Source: Ustilaginoidea virens
Lineage: Eukaryota; Ascomycota; Sordariomycetes; Hypocreales; Clavicipitaceae
NCBI RefSeq assembly: GCF_000687475.1
Contig: NC_057316.1
Coordinates: 5,084,001-5,148,000 of the forward strand
Reading direction: 5' to 3'
Length of the DNA: 64,000 nt
This document shows positions 34,645 to 44,352 of this stretch, piece after piece. The position numbers and the translations under genes are program-made. The notes under the pieces were generated by a model, which saw only the letters and a list, made by a program, of their open reading frames with translations, searched no databases and was not told the DNA's origin. Position 1 is the first letter of the stretch. Each line of letters begins with the position of its first letter.

Positions 34645-36068
34645 ATGACGACTTTGGACTCCCGTGGCCAAAGCCATGGCGGGTTATTTGACACAGAAGA
34701 GACGCGAGAAGCCACGCGAGGCACGGCCACGGGACGACCAGGCGACAACCCAGTGCCCGACATTACAGCACCCCAGAAGATGATTTCGGCCATGTCGGGA
34801 AGCCTGGTTACGTCGTTGCTTGGTGAGCTCGATTGGCTCTTTCCATCTTGCCTTCTCGCCCGGTGGTTCATGTGCTAACTGCGTTTGCCTGCATCAAAGT
34901 CACGCCGCTCGATGTTGTTCGGGTCCGCCTGCAGTCACAGATGACGCCGACACCCTCGGTGGACTTTTCAAGACTTGCTCTACGAACCAACAGTCTCACC
35001 CCGGCACAAACCGCCGAGCTCGGGGTCACGGCATGCTGTCGCGAGGTCTTTTTCCAAGGCAACACGGCAGAATTCTGCCTTGCCGTTCCTCGAAGCGAGG
35101 CTTTTGTCCAACCGGCGCCTTCGTCGGCTTCGTCTGCGTCTGCGGGGGCCAACTGCGCAGTCAACGAGGTGCAGAAAAAGACATTCCACTCGACTTTTGA
35201 CGGGCTGCGCAAAATTGCTCGCCACGAAGGATTCACCACGCTCTGGCGGGGTCTTTCACCCACCCTGCTCATGACGATCCCCGCCAACATCATCTACTTT
35301 ACCGGCTACGACTGGCTGCGCTACAGCCCGACGAGCCCAATGTCCAGGCTTTCCAGCGATCACGCACCTCTGGTTGCGGGATCCAGCGCCCGCATCCTTG
35401 CCGCCACGGCCGTCGGTCCCATTGAGCTGGTTCGAACACGAATGCAGGCCGCCAACAGCACGTCCGGGTCGAATCATTTGGCCGAGACGTTCAAGGGCGT
35501 CCGCGAAATGGTGGCGACGCACGGCTACCGGTCGCTATGGAGAGGGCTGACGCTGACGCTGTGGCGCGATGTTCCCTTTTCCGGCCTGTACTGGTGGGGT
35601 TACGAAACGATTCGATCCGGCGTGACAGACATGCGCGAGAAGCGCCGCGGACGGACTTTTGCTCGCCCCGGGCCGCTGCAAGATGCTCGCCGACGAGGCC
35701 GGAGCGAGGAGAAGCACATGGAGACCTTTGTCGACTCCTTCGCCGCGGGAGCCCTCTCCGGGACCCTTGCGTCCGTAGTAACCACGCCGTTTGACGTGGG
35801 CAAAACGCGGACGCAGGTCTATCGAGATGGTCCGGCCGGTGCTGTGGGCAGGCCTCGCGTCCCCGAGGAGATGAACATGGTGCGCCTGCTGCTGCACATT
35901 TTCAAGCATGAGGGCGTCGGTGGCCTGTGGAAGGGCTGGATACCGCGCACCCTAAAGGTTGCACCAGCATGCGCCATCATGATTAGCAGCTACGAAGTCG
36001 GGAAACGCGCGTTTCACGGGGTAAATGAGCGATCCCTACGCCTCGGGAACAGCTCGTTCAGGGGCTAG
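34645..36068 (+). CDS. MTM1: Mitochondrial carrier, Mtm1 / SLC25A39-40 type
   Basis: Inner-membrane solute carrier. Animal SLC25A39 imports glutathione, and yeast Mtm1 affects manganese/iron handling and Sod2. Exons 34645-34822 and 34900-36068 give 448 aa. Three carrier repeats are visible through PLDVVRVRLQ (about residue 62), PIELVRTRMQ and PFDVGKTRTQ. The first matrix loop is long, as in this subfamily, and carries four cysteines at residues 105, 106, 119 and 145. The animal orthologue has a four-cysteine iron-sulfur site in this loop. A second insertion rich in Arg (EKRRGRTFARPG...DARRRGRSEEKHME) separates repeats 2 and 3. The C terminus YEVGKRAFHG is typical. Subfamily assigned on the loop and repeat sequences. 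Confidence 0.9.
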
Positions 36069-36587
36069 CATAGAAGGAAAGAAGAGAAAGGGAACGGAAA
36101 GGAAAAGCAAGGGTCATCCAATGGATTGGGTGAATTTGGTCTCTTTTGGGGCGTTGGATGGCATGCAAAGCGGCTTGTCTGAACATTGATTGTTCTGTGT
36201 ACTTTTCTTATCTGCGACAATGGTGCCTATGGACCATGGAGCATTGGGGCAAAGGCGTCCAAGAGGGAAGAAGACGTTTGTTATGTATAACATGAGCAAG
36301 TTTTTAGAGACGTCACGGTAGAGCGAACAATCGCCAATTTTATGTAATTGCATCGTCCAACGAGGGGGTTGCATCTTCCAGTCGTCTTGAGACTCGTGTG
36401 AGTTGTCAAAGCCAAGCGGCAGTATCAACGGTCAAATCACCATCAGTCTACCGAAATATACAAATGTGGACAGGGCACGGTGTAGCTAGACTAACGGTGT
36501 AGCTAGACTACCTGTTTACTCGCGCAACCGCGTGGAAACCCTCCAACCCCCCACCCCAAGAAGGGTGACCAGTCCTGGTCCACCGCA
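36069..36587. other. Convergent spacer, carrier to citrate synthase
   Basis: No gene. A 16 bp direct repeat (GGTGTAGCTAGACTA) occurs twice in tandem at about 36480-36510. Confidence 0.6.
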
Positions 36588-38179
36588 TCACAGCTTCGGT
36601 TTGACAAGCTCGCCCCTTTCGTTCTCGTACGTGGCGAGCTGGTTCCTCTTGCTGTCTCCACCGTGGCTCACCTGACCAGGTGCATCGAAGACGCTGGCAT
36701 CGCGCTTGGGTTGTCTTGCCTCCACGTCGACGTAGTCTCGTTCCCCTTCGCCGAGGTACAGCTGTCTTGGTCTCCAGATCTTGACGCCGGACGGGGTGAG
36801 CATCTGCTGTCGCCAGTGAGCGAGCCAGCCGACGCATCGGGGAACAGCGAACAGGACGGGGTAAAAGCTATGACGGCAGGGTTGGTGGCACTGGTTAGCA
36901 AAGAACTTCCCTCCCCCCCAGACTGCTTTGAGAGGACGACAAACGGCAGGATTACGTACTCTAGCGGGAACCCCATGGCTTGATAGATCAAACCCGAGTA
37001 GAAGTCGACGTTGGGATACAGGTTCCGGGAGCGCATAAAGTCGCTCTCTCCAGCATACTTTGCCAGCGCCAGCGCCGTGTCGAGGAGCTTGTTCCGGCCC
37101 GTGACCCGGAACACCTCATCGGCAAGCTGCCGAATGGCCTTGGAGCGCGGATCGACGTTCTTGTAGACGCGGTGCCCGAAGCCGACCAGGACGCGCTCCC
37201 GCCTCTCGACCATTTGCATAAAGGCGGGCACGTTCTCGGGGGACCCAATCTCCATGAGCATGCGGATGGCGCTCTCGGAGGCGCCGCCGTGAGAAGGGCC
37301 GTACAGCGCGGCGCAGCCGGCGGCCACGGCGCTGTACGGATCCACCAGCGAGCTGCCGACCTGGAGGACGGTCGCGGTGGAGCAGTTGACCTCGTGGTCG
37401 GCGTGGATGATGAACAGGGCGTCGAGGGCCCTCTCGAGAGCGGGATGCGGCTGGTACTGGCGCCCGGAGAGGTTGTCCAGCAGGTACAGGAAGTTGGCCG
37501 TGTAGGAGAGCCCCTGGGCGGGCCGGTTGAACGGCCGGCCCTGGCGCATGCGGTACGACGCGGCGGCCAGGGTGGGCGCCTTGCCGAGGATGCGCAGGAT
37601 CTGCTTGTCGAGGACCTGCAGCGCGGCGGGGTCGCCCGAGGCCGCGCCGGTGTAGAGCTTCTGGCCCTGCAGCGAAGGGTTGGCCTCGGGGGCGAAGGCG
37701 CCGAGGGTGGCAAACGCAGACGTCATCATGGACATGGGGTGCGAGTCGTAGCGGAACGACTTGAACATGCCCTCGATGTCGCTGTGGATGTAGGTGTGGC
37801 TCATGATCTCGTCCTGCCAGCGGCGGTACTGCGGCGCCGTGGGCAGGTCGCCGTAGATGAGGAGGAAGGCCGTCTCGAGGAAGCTGCTCCTGCGGACGAG
37901 CTGCTCGATCGGGTAGCCGCGGTAGCGCAGGATGCCGTCCTGGCCGTTGATGTAGGTGATTTTGCTGGGCACGACGGCCGTGTTCATGTACGCCGGGTCA
38001 AAGACCCGCAGGCCCTGGCTGGTCTCGTCCTCGGGGCGGTCATTGCGGGAGGCGGGGGCCTTGATCTTCTTGATGTCGGTGGCCAGGACCGAGTTGTGTG
38101 TGATGGGGAGCTCGTAGGTCCGGCCGGTGCGGTTGTCGACGACGGTGAGCGACTGCTGCGTTGCGGCCGTTTTGGTCAT
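36588..38179 (-). CDS. Citrate synthase, bacterial-type fold, no mitochondrial presequence
   Basis: Condenses oxaloacetate and acetyl-CoA to citrate. Exons 38179-36960 and 36867-36588 join (GA|C) to 499 aa. The N terminus MTKTAATQQSLTVVDNRTGR lacks a mitochondrial presequence and instead has the small beta N-domain of bacterial-type enzymes. Catalytic-type residues include His259/His262 (HADHEVN), His297 (PSHGGASES) and the GFGHRVYK block at about 333-340. The C terminus GELVKPKL ends in PKL, a weak PTS1-like tripeptide, so peroxisomal location is possible. Alternatively it is cytosolic. It may also accept propionyl-CoA. The antisense 502-codon frame over this gene is a GC-driven shadow. Upstream DNA has a (GGATC)n repeat and a TACGGAGTA motif. 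Confidence 0.92.
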
Positions 38180-38899
38180 TTTTTCCCGACTGGGGGGGGG
38201 GGGTTGGGGGGGCGGCTTTTTCTGTACCGGAAAAGCTGGCGGCGAGCGAGGGGGGAAGGGGGTAAGTGCCGGGGGCTGGTGGGAGCGGAGCCAACGAGAG
38301 TGATGTTGTCGAGTGGTCAAGCCATTGATGTCGTCAAGTATGTGAAGCCAATCTCGTCGTGCACACTCTGTCATGTACGGAGTACCTTGCCGTGCTTTGT
38401 CATCGAAGCCGAGGCATCCATCTTGGCGTCGGCATCCCCTTGGCCTGGATCGGATCGGATCGGATCGGATGGGATTGGCGGATATTAGTGGCTGACATGT
38501 GCGCACCTGGCCTAACCACCGTGCACCTGGCCAAGTTTTTGCGCCAGCTGGATGGAGTTTGATGTCAGATGGACCGGACCACCTGTCACCAACTCCTAGA
38601 ATTGACCCAATTCACTTCTCAGGCATCAAATTATCAAACTGCACCATGGCGGCAAAACTCTAGCACTTTGCTCCCGACTCCAAGCCATGGTCATGGTCAT
38701 GGTCCACGGCCCACGTCACGTTTGGCAGGGCCAGGTCTCAGACCACCGTCTGTCTGTCTATTCTTCAACACCTGGCACACAGTCATGCCGCAGCGACGAT
38801 GCCAAGACGCAGAGGCAAACCTGCCACAACCCGCCGTGCCAGAGCGTCCGCTCAAGACTGTCCGCTTGTCCTTTGTCCTCCCGCCAGTGGCCACGGAGC
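38180..38899. other. Citrate synthase promoter region
   Basis: No gene. It contains a G10 tract at about 38193-38203, TACGGAGTA at 38376-38384, a (GGATC)n run at about 38447-38470 and a CATGGT repeat near 38683-38705. Confidence 0.6.
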
Positions 38900-39411
38900 C
38901 TACGTTCGCGTTAGAGCCAGCGCCTCAGCAGCCAGTCTCCCAGTAGCCAGTCTCCCAGTACATAGAAACTCTCCGTCGTTCTGAGACAGAACCAGCCAGC
39001 AAAGCCCGCCATCTCTTTTACACTGCAACCCACACAGAGCGTCAGATTCAAGCGCATGCGATGTCAGGCGAGATGTAAGGAATCCCACACTTACGGGATG
39101 CAGTTGTTGACATTTGCCCGCAACGGTACGGTCTTCCCGTGAGGACAAAGGCAGCTGAACAATACACCTATCGTCCTTCATGAAGCACGTCTGTTTGCGG
39201 CAATCAGCGATTGTTAGAGATTGCATCCCTTTTTTTCTAACCCCCTTGGAGAGGCTCGCACTCGACCTGTGTACGGGTGGCCCGGATTTCAACCTACTCC
39301 TTCGAAGAGAATATCTTTATTGCTGGTTCTCAAGGGGCGGGGGCCATACAACTCAAGGCCGGCCAGGACACCAGTGCCGCTCGAGACAAGAACTGCCAAG
39401 TGGATTTTCAT
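38900..39411 (-). CDS. Hidden small secreted six-cysteine protein, three exons, 110 aa
   Basis: Not visible as one ORF; assembled from splice signals. Exon 1 39411-39298 encodes a signal peptide (MKIHLAVLVSSGTGVLAG). Exon 2 39190-39095 and exon 3 39022-38900 supply the mature cysteines. Introns are 107 bp (GTAGGT donor, CTAAC branch, AAACAG acceptor) and 72 bp (GTAAGT donor, CTGAC branch, TTGCAG acceptor), both phase 0. The 110-aa product has exactly six cysteines after the signal (TCFMKDDRC, GKCQQ, HPCKRDGGLCW, EFLCTG), consistent with three disulfides. The tail carries a small direct repeat (TGRLATGRLAAEA). No family recognised. Role outside the cell is inferred from signal peptide and cysteine pattern. 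It lies between the citrate synthase and glycosyltransferase genes. Confidence 0.65.
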
Positions 39412-40016
39412 TTTTAAGCGCTGGGTACGTTGGGAAGAAAGACAGACCGCTCTCTGGGCGGAGGAGAAGTCGTTGTGAGCAGGTTGCGTCCTACTTCTAG
39501 CTGCATCTCTCTTTCTCTCCCTTCCTCTCTCTTTGGTTTTTCTTTTACAACGTGACGAGCAGGTACCCATGCTTAATTCGCCAGGTCATAAATAGAAACG
39601 GTTGAATGTTGTTTGGGTAGAATAAGGGTTCTGTGGGGTTGGTTTCGCACACGAGCCCGCATCGGCCTTGAGCGCGGTGAACAGAATTTCTGGGATCGCC
39701 TTGTGCTAATGCCACGAAATTAGATTTCTTCTCATCAGGAATGAAGCACCAGTTCCCGGGAGATTGCACCTACGCAACGCGCATTGAATTGGCAGGTCCA
39801 TGTGCCTGCCGGGGGGGGGCAAAAGAGGTCGCGTCGCTGCTGTTGTACCCTACCCTACCCCCGAGGTTTTAATCCCATCCTCGGGATATAGATTTGTACT
39901 GCAGCAGTACGGATACCCTTTATTTTTTTTTTCTGTCTGTCTGACGGGGCGCGCTGGGCCCTACTCTCATGTCCAGGTAGGTGGTATCCCTGGCACGTTA
40001 CTCGGCGCGCAAACCG
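39412..40016. other. Intergenic, six-cysteine gene to glycosyltransferase
   Basis: No gene seen; pyrimidine-rich with a T10 tract near 39919-39931. It holds the upstream region of the six-cysteine gene and the 3' flank of the glycosyltransferase. Confidence 0.5.
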
Positions 40017-40991
40017 CTAGACATGGTCGATGATTTCCGACGGGCAGACCTGCATCGCAAGAGACCGCCACCTCACCCACTGGTCCGCCAGGAGCGGATG
40101 GGCATCCGGCTTCATCTGCCGCAGCTGCTGGGTGTCGTACATCCACGGCTTGCCGGCCGCGGTGAAATGCAGAACGGCAGTCTGGTTGTACAGGTCTTGC
40201 AGGTCCTGGTCCGACGCGCGACCCTGCGGACGAGGAGAGGACGCGTTCATCCACGCGGGCACATTCCAGTCCTCCCAGTGGCTGTTGAGCGTGGCAAACC
40301 TCGCGCTCAGCCGAGGCTCGCGCCGGCCAAACAGGTCGTTTACGAGGTCCATGTCGTACTTGTCCGAGGCGATGCCGGTGGCCGCCGCCGCGACCTGCTC
40401 CCACAGCGAGGGGCCGGGCCGGATCAGCATGCAGGTGCTGGTGAGGTTCAGGTCCTGGAGCCAGTAGGCGGGCGGCGCCATAAAGTCGGTCAGGGGCAGG
40501 TCGAAGACGCGGTCCACGTCCCGGAGGATCAGCTGGTCGGCGTCGAGGACGAGCAGCCTCTGGATCGAGGCGTCGTGCTGGTGCAGCTTGAAGGCGGCCA
40601 GCTTGAGCAGGCACCCCTCGTAGTAGGGGGCGCTCTGCGCGTGCAGCGGCAAGGGCGTCTCCTTGATGACGGTGGCGTTGCCGGCCTGCAGCGCCCGCTG
40701 CATGGCCGGCGACAGGTGGTCGGTGGTGAAGATGAAGACGGGGTACTTTGTGCGGATGACGTGCTGCAGGATGTGCGCGTTGACCAGGGCGGAGCAGGCG
40801 TAGTGGTCGCTGTTGGCGTAGAAGACGTAGGCGTTGGCCGTGGTCGGGGGCCCTCGCGACGCCCAGACGCGGTAGATGAGGCAGCCGATGAGGAGGGCGG
40901 CCATGGCGACGACGACAAGGTGCCTGGCCCTGCTCGGCCGAGGTTGCAGGTATCGGTAACGGATGCCCATGACGGGAAGAAGCCGGCTCAT
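40017..40991 (-). CDS. Type II membrane glycosyltransferase, GT8-like (Gnt1-like)
   Basis: Single-exon 324-aa protein. A membrane anchor at residues 25-43 (LVVVAMAALLIGCLIYRVW) follows a basic cytosolic N terminus, giving a Golgi-type type II topology. The catalytic region resembles glycogenin/GT8 and yeast Gnt1 N-acetylglucosaminyltransferase: early VFYANSDHYACSALVNAHIL, a DxD metal site DAD at residues 150-152 (LVLDADQLILRDVD) and a late VLHFTAAGKPW block. Family members transfer sugar from UDP-sugar donors onto glycans. Donor and acceptor here are unknown. A second ATG eight codons in is also possible. The 5' flank is a GAC/GAA microsatellite. Confidence 0.85.
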   Translation of the reverse strand: MSRLLPVMGIRYRYLQPRPSRARHLVVVAMAALLIGCLIYRVWASRGPPTTANAYVFYANSDHYACSALVNAHILQHVIRTKYPVFIFTTDHLSPAMQRALQAGNATVIKETPLPLHAQSAPYYEGCLLKLAAFKLHQHDASIQRLLVLDADQLILRDVDRVFDLPLTDFMAPPAYWLQDLNLTSTCMLIRPGPSLWEQVAAAATGIASDKYDMDLVNDLFGRREPRLSARFATLNSHWEDWNVPAWMNASSPRPQGRASDQDLQDLYNQTAVLHFTAAGKPWMYDTQQLRQMKPDAHPLLADQWVRWRSLAMQVCPSEIIDHV

Positions 40992-42104
40992 GGAAATCGC
41001 GGCGCCGGGAGTCGAGGAGGAGGAGGACGACGACGACGACGACGACGACGCAGAAGTAGAAGAAGAAGAAGAAAAAGAAGAAGGGAATCAGCTACTTGAA
41101 CCGAGGTTGTTTTCAGAACCCATCACGGCTGGAAACGCCACGCTGGATACGGCATGCTGGAATGGAAAAAGCCAAACAATCAAACTTTAAACGTGGCATG
41201 TTGCTCCCGCGAGCAAGCGTCGGCGCCATAACCTTTATTTACGCCACCAAGGGCATCCAGAAACCTTGAGGGTCCCGTTTACGGACGGCAATCTACCTGG
41301 ATCGGCTAACCATACCACCCTGGCGGCTCCAATCCCCCGTGCAAGTGGAGGCAGCACGGGGGCCCTTTGGTCGTTTGATAACTTTGATTTTCCCCCGACA
41401 AAACACACCCCGGATGACCATCAAGACGCACCGCCTCGCGGACCACGCCGGCCAGCCCCGAGGGGATTACAGTACAGCTGTCGTCGTCATTGGCGTCTCG
41501 GTCCCGGGGCAAGGTTAAGGCGAAAGCCGCCACTGTGGGCACCCGGCACCGGGAACCCTGGTCGTGTGAGCAGGACACGAAACTGGAATGGGCCATGGCG
41601 CGCCTTGGCCCTGTTTTCATTTCATCCGTCCTTGCACCATTCCTGTCGGCTAGGCTGGCAGGATCCCTAGTGCCGGTCCTGCTAGTGCGAAAGAACCGAC
41701 GTGAACTTATCTTTATATCGACGGCCCGTGATGCGCACCACCCAGGGAGCCTGTCTGGTGGGGAAAGCCCAGGTGTTCCGACTCTACTCTAGAGGCCAAG
41801 CCAGCCTGGCTAACGATAATGGAATGAATCTGCATCCCCAGCAAGAGGGCTCGGGCTAGGCTACACTTGTTTGCTGTGGGATACCCAGAGAAAGCTCCCG
41901 AGGCTGTGGGTGGCTTCGCCCCTGGGAACCTTGCAAACCGCTCCGTTTATTCCGCCGACGTGTTGACGTCGAGTTGCCACGCAGCAGCGCACTCGGGGGT
42001 ATGCGCAAGAAGAAAACCGTGGGTATTTCATACATGTACAATGAATGCACCTCGCTCGCACAGCCGTGACAAGCACCGCGCCCGGGTTGCCAAGTCACGG
42101 ATAT
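40992..42104. other. Intergenic, upstream of the glycosyltransferase
   Basis: No gene supported. A (GAG)(GAC)n then (GAA)n microsatellite spans about 41010-41085. Two moderately GC-rich frames in 41266-41790 have no start, splice or domain support. Confidence 0.5.
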
Positions 42105-43548
42105 TCATGGCAAGACGCCTTCCTCACGACACGACACGTCTCTGTGTAGCCTTGCCGCCCTCAGCGTCTCGTCCCTCGACGTGCGCAGAAACGGAATCAG
42201 CTGCGTGCCCCCGGTCCCCGTCAGGCCCGGGCCCTTGCGCGGAGACAAGCTCAGGCTCGCCAGGTTGCGCCGCGACACGTAGCCGGCCCCGGCCCCGGCC
42301 CCGTCCCCGTCCCCGTCTCCGTCAGCGACCCGCCGCTGATGCTGCCTCGACGGCACGACAATGTATCTCGTCACAATGGCAATGTGCTTGTCGCGGAAGC
42401 CGGCCAGCGCGTCCGCGGCGGCGGCGTACGCCTCGCGCAGGGCGCGCTGCTCCTCGGCGGCGGGCTCCTGCAGCGCCAGCTCCCGAATGCTGCCCATGCG
42501 GGCCACCCGCTCCAGGAACCGGCGGTGCGGCCCCGGCATGTACGCGCGCACCTCGGCGTGGAAGCTGGGCTGCCCGCCGTGGTCCACGCCCAAGACCAGG
42601 TCGAAGAACTGGATCAGGGAGCTCTGCCCGTTGCTGCCGCCGCGGTACGTCCGCCACTCGCCCTTGCCGTGGCCCTGGTCGTAAAAGACGCCGCGCGGCA
42701 GGCCCGCCGCCTCCATGTTCATGCTGCCGGCGAGGAAGGGCCGGATGCGGTGGTAAAACACCGAGGGGTCGCACCTCTCGTGCATGCGGTCCAGCAAGGC
42801 CCCCACGCCGCGGATGCAGCGCCGCAGCTCGCCCAGCGCAGAGGTCACGACGCCGTAGTCGCGCGCCTCGACGGCTTCGAGGGCCGTCATCATCCTGCGC
42901 ATGATGCCCATGGCCTGGGCCTCCATGGCGACGCTGATGAGCAGGAACCACGACTCGGACTCGGTGCCCGTGAAGGACACGGCCAGGGAGAGCTCGTCCA
43001 GGCTGGCAAAGTCGGTGCCGGAGCAGACAAAGTTCCACAGGTTGGCGCCGGCGTACGTCAGGACGGGCGGCACTTCCAGGTGGCTCGATACGCGGAGCAG
43101 GGGGACTGTGATTTGCGGCGGCAGCACCTTTTTGTCCCGGGTCAGAAGAGGGGGACGGCAGACCTAAGAAACAAAAAGAAAAAGAAGAAGAAAAACATGC
43201 CGGTGGGGGTTGGTTTGAACCCACGGCAGAGCAGCTCACTTGTTCGGGTTCTTCACCCCCCCAGATGTACGCGTGGGCCATAAAGGCCAGGATAACGTAG
43301 GCTCTCCTCCATTCTGCTTCAGACTGCAGCCGGTAGGTCGACAGGACGGCAAGCTGGCGGACAGACTCTCGGATGCGGTTGCCGTCAACGAGGGCGGGCA
43401 GGTGCTGGGCGATGAGCTCCCAGGGCTGGTAATACGGGTCTGACAGCGACCTTGGCGGACTGGTCGCCGGCAAGAAGGCGTTTTGCGTGACCGCGTACTT
43501 GGCCAAGTCGATGGACGGATGGTCGGACGACACCACGTGTGGCGACAT
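42105..43548 (-). CDS. Indoleamine 2,3-dioxygenase
   Basis: Heme enzyme that opens the indole ring of tryptophan to N-formylkynurenine, first step of the kynurenine / de novo NAD pathway. Exons 43548-43240 and 43163-42105 join in phase 0 (GTGAGC donor, CTTAG acceptor after a pyrimidine tract) to 455 aa. Conserved features are SWFLLISVAMEAQA, FYDQGHGKGEWRTYRGGSNG, the proximal heme His in MPGPHRRFLERV (about residue 316) and the C-terminal GTGGTQLIPFLRTSRDET (about 419). A low-complexity GD/GA insertion at about 384-397 precedes the GTGGT loop. Likely orthologue of yeast Bna2, though fungi often have several IDO paralogues. Divergent from kynureninase across an 804 bp spacer. Confidence 0.93.
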
Positions 43549-44352
43549 TGTGCGAGGACGATGACGATGACGAGGACGAGGACGAGGACGACGGCGACGG
43601 GGCTCGGGAGGGGCTTTTGAGGGCGTGGGGAGCGAGCGAGAGTATTATACGCAACGACATGCTTCCGTGGCGTTCTGTCAGGTCTCACTCGGCTCGTCAT
43701 GCTTTTCATCAGCATCAGCATCAGCATCAGCCGCAGAGCGTGATGCCGCCTTCCGTCGCACAGCATTCCGTTCCGAGACTTTGTGGCTTCGCGCTGCGTG
43801 ACGCGCATCCGCCCAATCGGGTCGGTCAGCGCATTCCTGGGCTTGTCCAAATAGGCAGTTTGGCAAGGGAAAAGGGCCGGGCTTGGCTGGCCGGGATTGG
43901 CTGGGTCGCCGAAGCGCAGCGCAGCAGCGCCAGCCACCGCCGGCTTGCAGCGGTCCTCGGGCTCGGGTTCGGGTTCGGATGACGGATGACGGATGACGGA
44001 TGACGTATGCTCGGATGCTCGGATGCTCGGATACGGCCGGCCCCGCACCATCCGAGCAAGGGCAGGTTGGTCCCTGCGTTGGTGCGCGACGGCGCCGGTC
44101 GACCGCCTCGGCGCCTCGAGACAACCCATAAAGTGCGCAAAGCCGTGTCCGCTTGCCGTCGTGTCCAGAACAGAGCAGTCTTGACTTTGCCCCTGCTTGC
44201 CATTCAATGCAACGCACCGCAACGCAACGGGGCCTTGCTCACATCGCACCCTGCCAATCGATCCCATCCACGCGCGTTCGTCGCCGTCCCTCCATCCCCC
44301 CCGTCGCACTGTTCGCAGAGAAAGAACTCTGCCCAAAGACTTCCTCTCCGCC
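43549..44352. promoter_or_regulatory. Bidirectional spacer between IDO and kynureninase
   Basis: Shared upstream region of two pathway genes. It holds (GAC/GAT)n near 43558-43595, (CAGCAT)n near 43704-43730, four ATGACGG units at about 43979-44003 and three CTCGGATG units at about 44008-44032. No transcription-factor site is assigned. Confidence 0.6.

Noticed and set aside
36980..38488. 502-codon plus-strand open frame antisense to citrate synthase
   Set aside because: It mirrors the GC-rich codons of the real gene, is rich in Ala/Gly/Val/Arg with no domain, and ignores the citrate synthase intron boundary.
39981..41099. 372-codon plus-strand frame over the glycosyltransferase
   Set aside because: Shadow of the minus-strand gene; composition is Arg/Val/Gly/Asp-rich and ends in microsatellite-coded Arg runs.
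41266..41670. 134-codon plus-strand frame upstream of IDO
   Set aside because: No domain, splice support or codon bias; GC-driven open frame.
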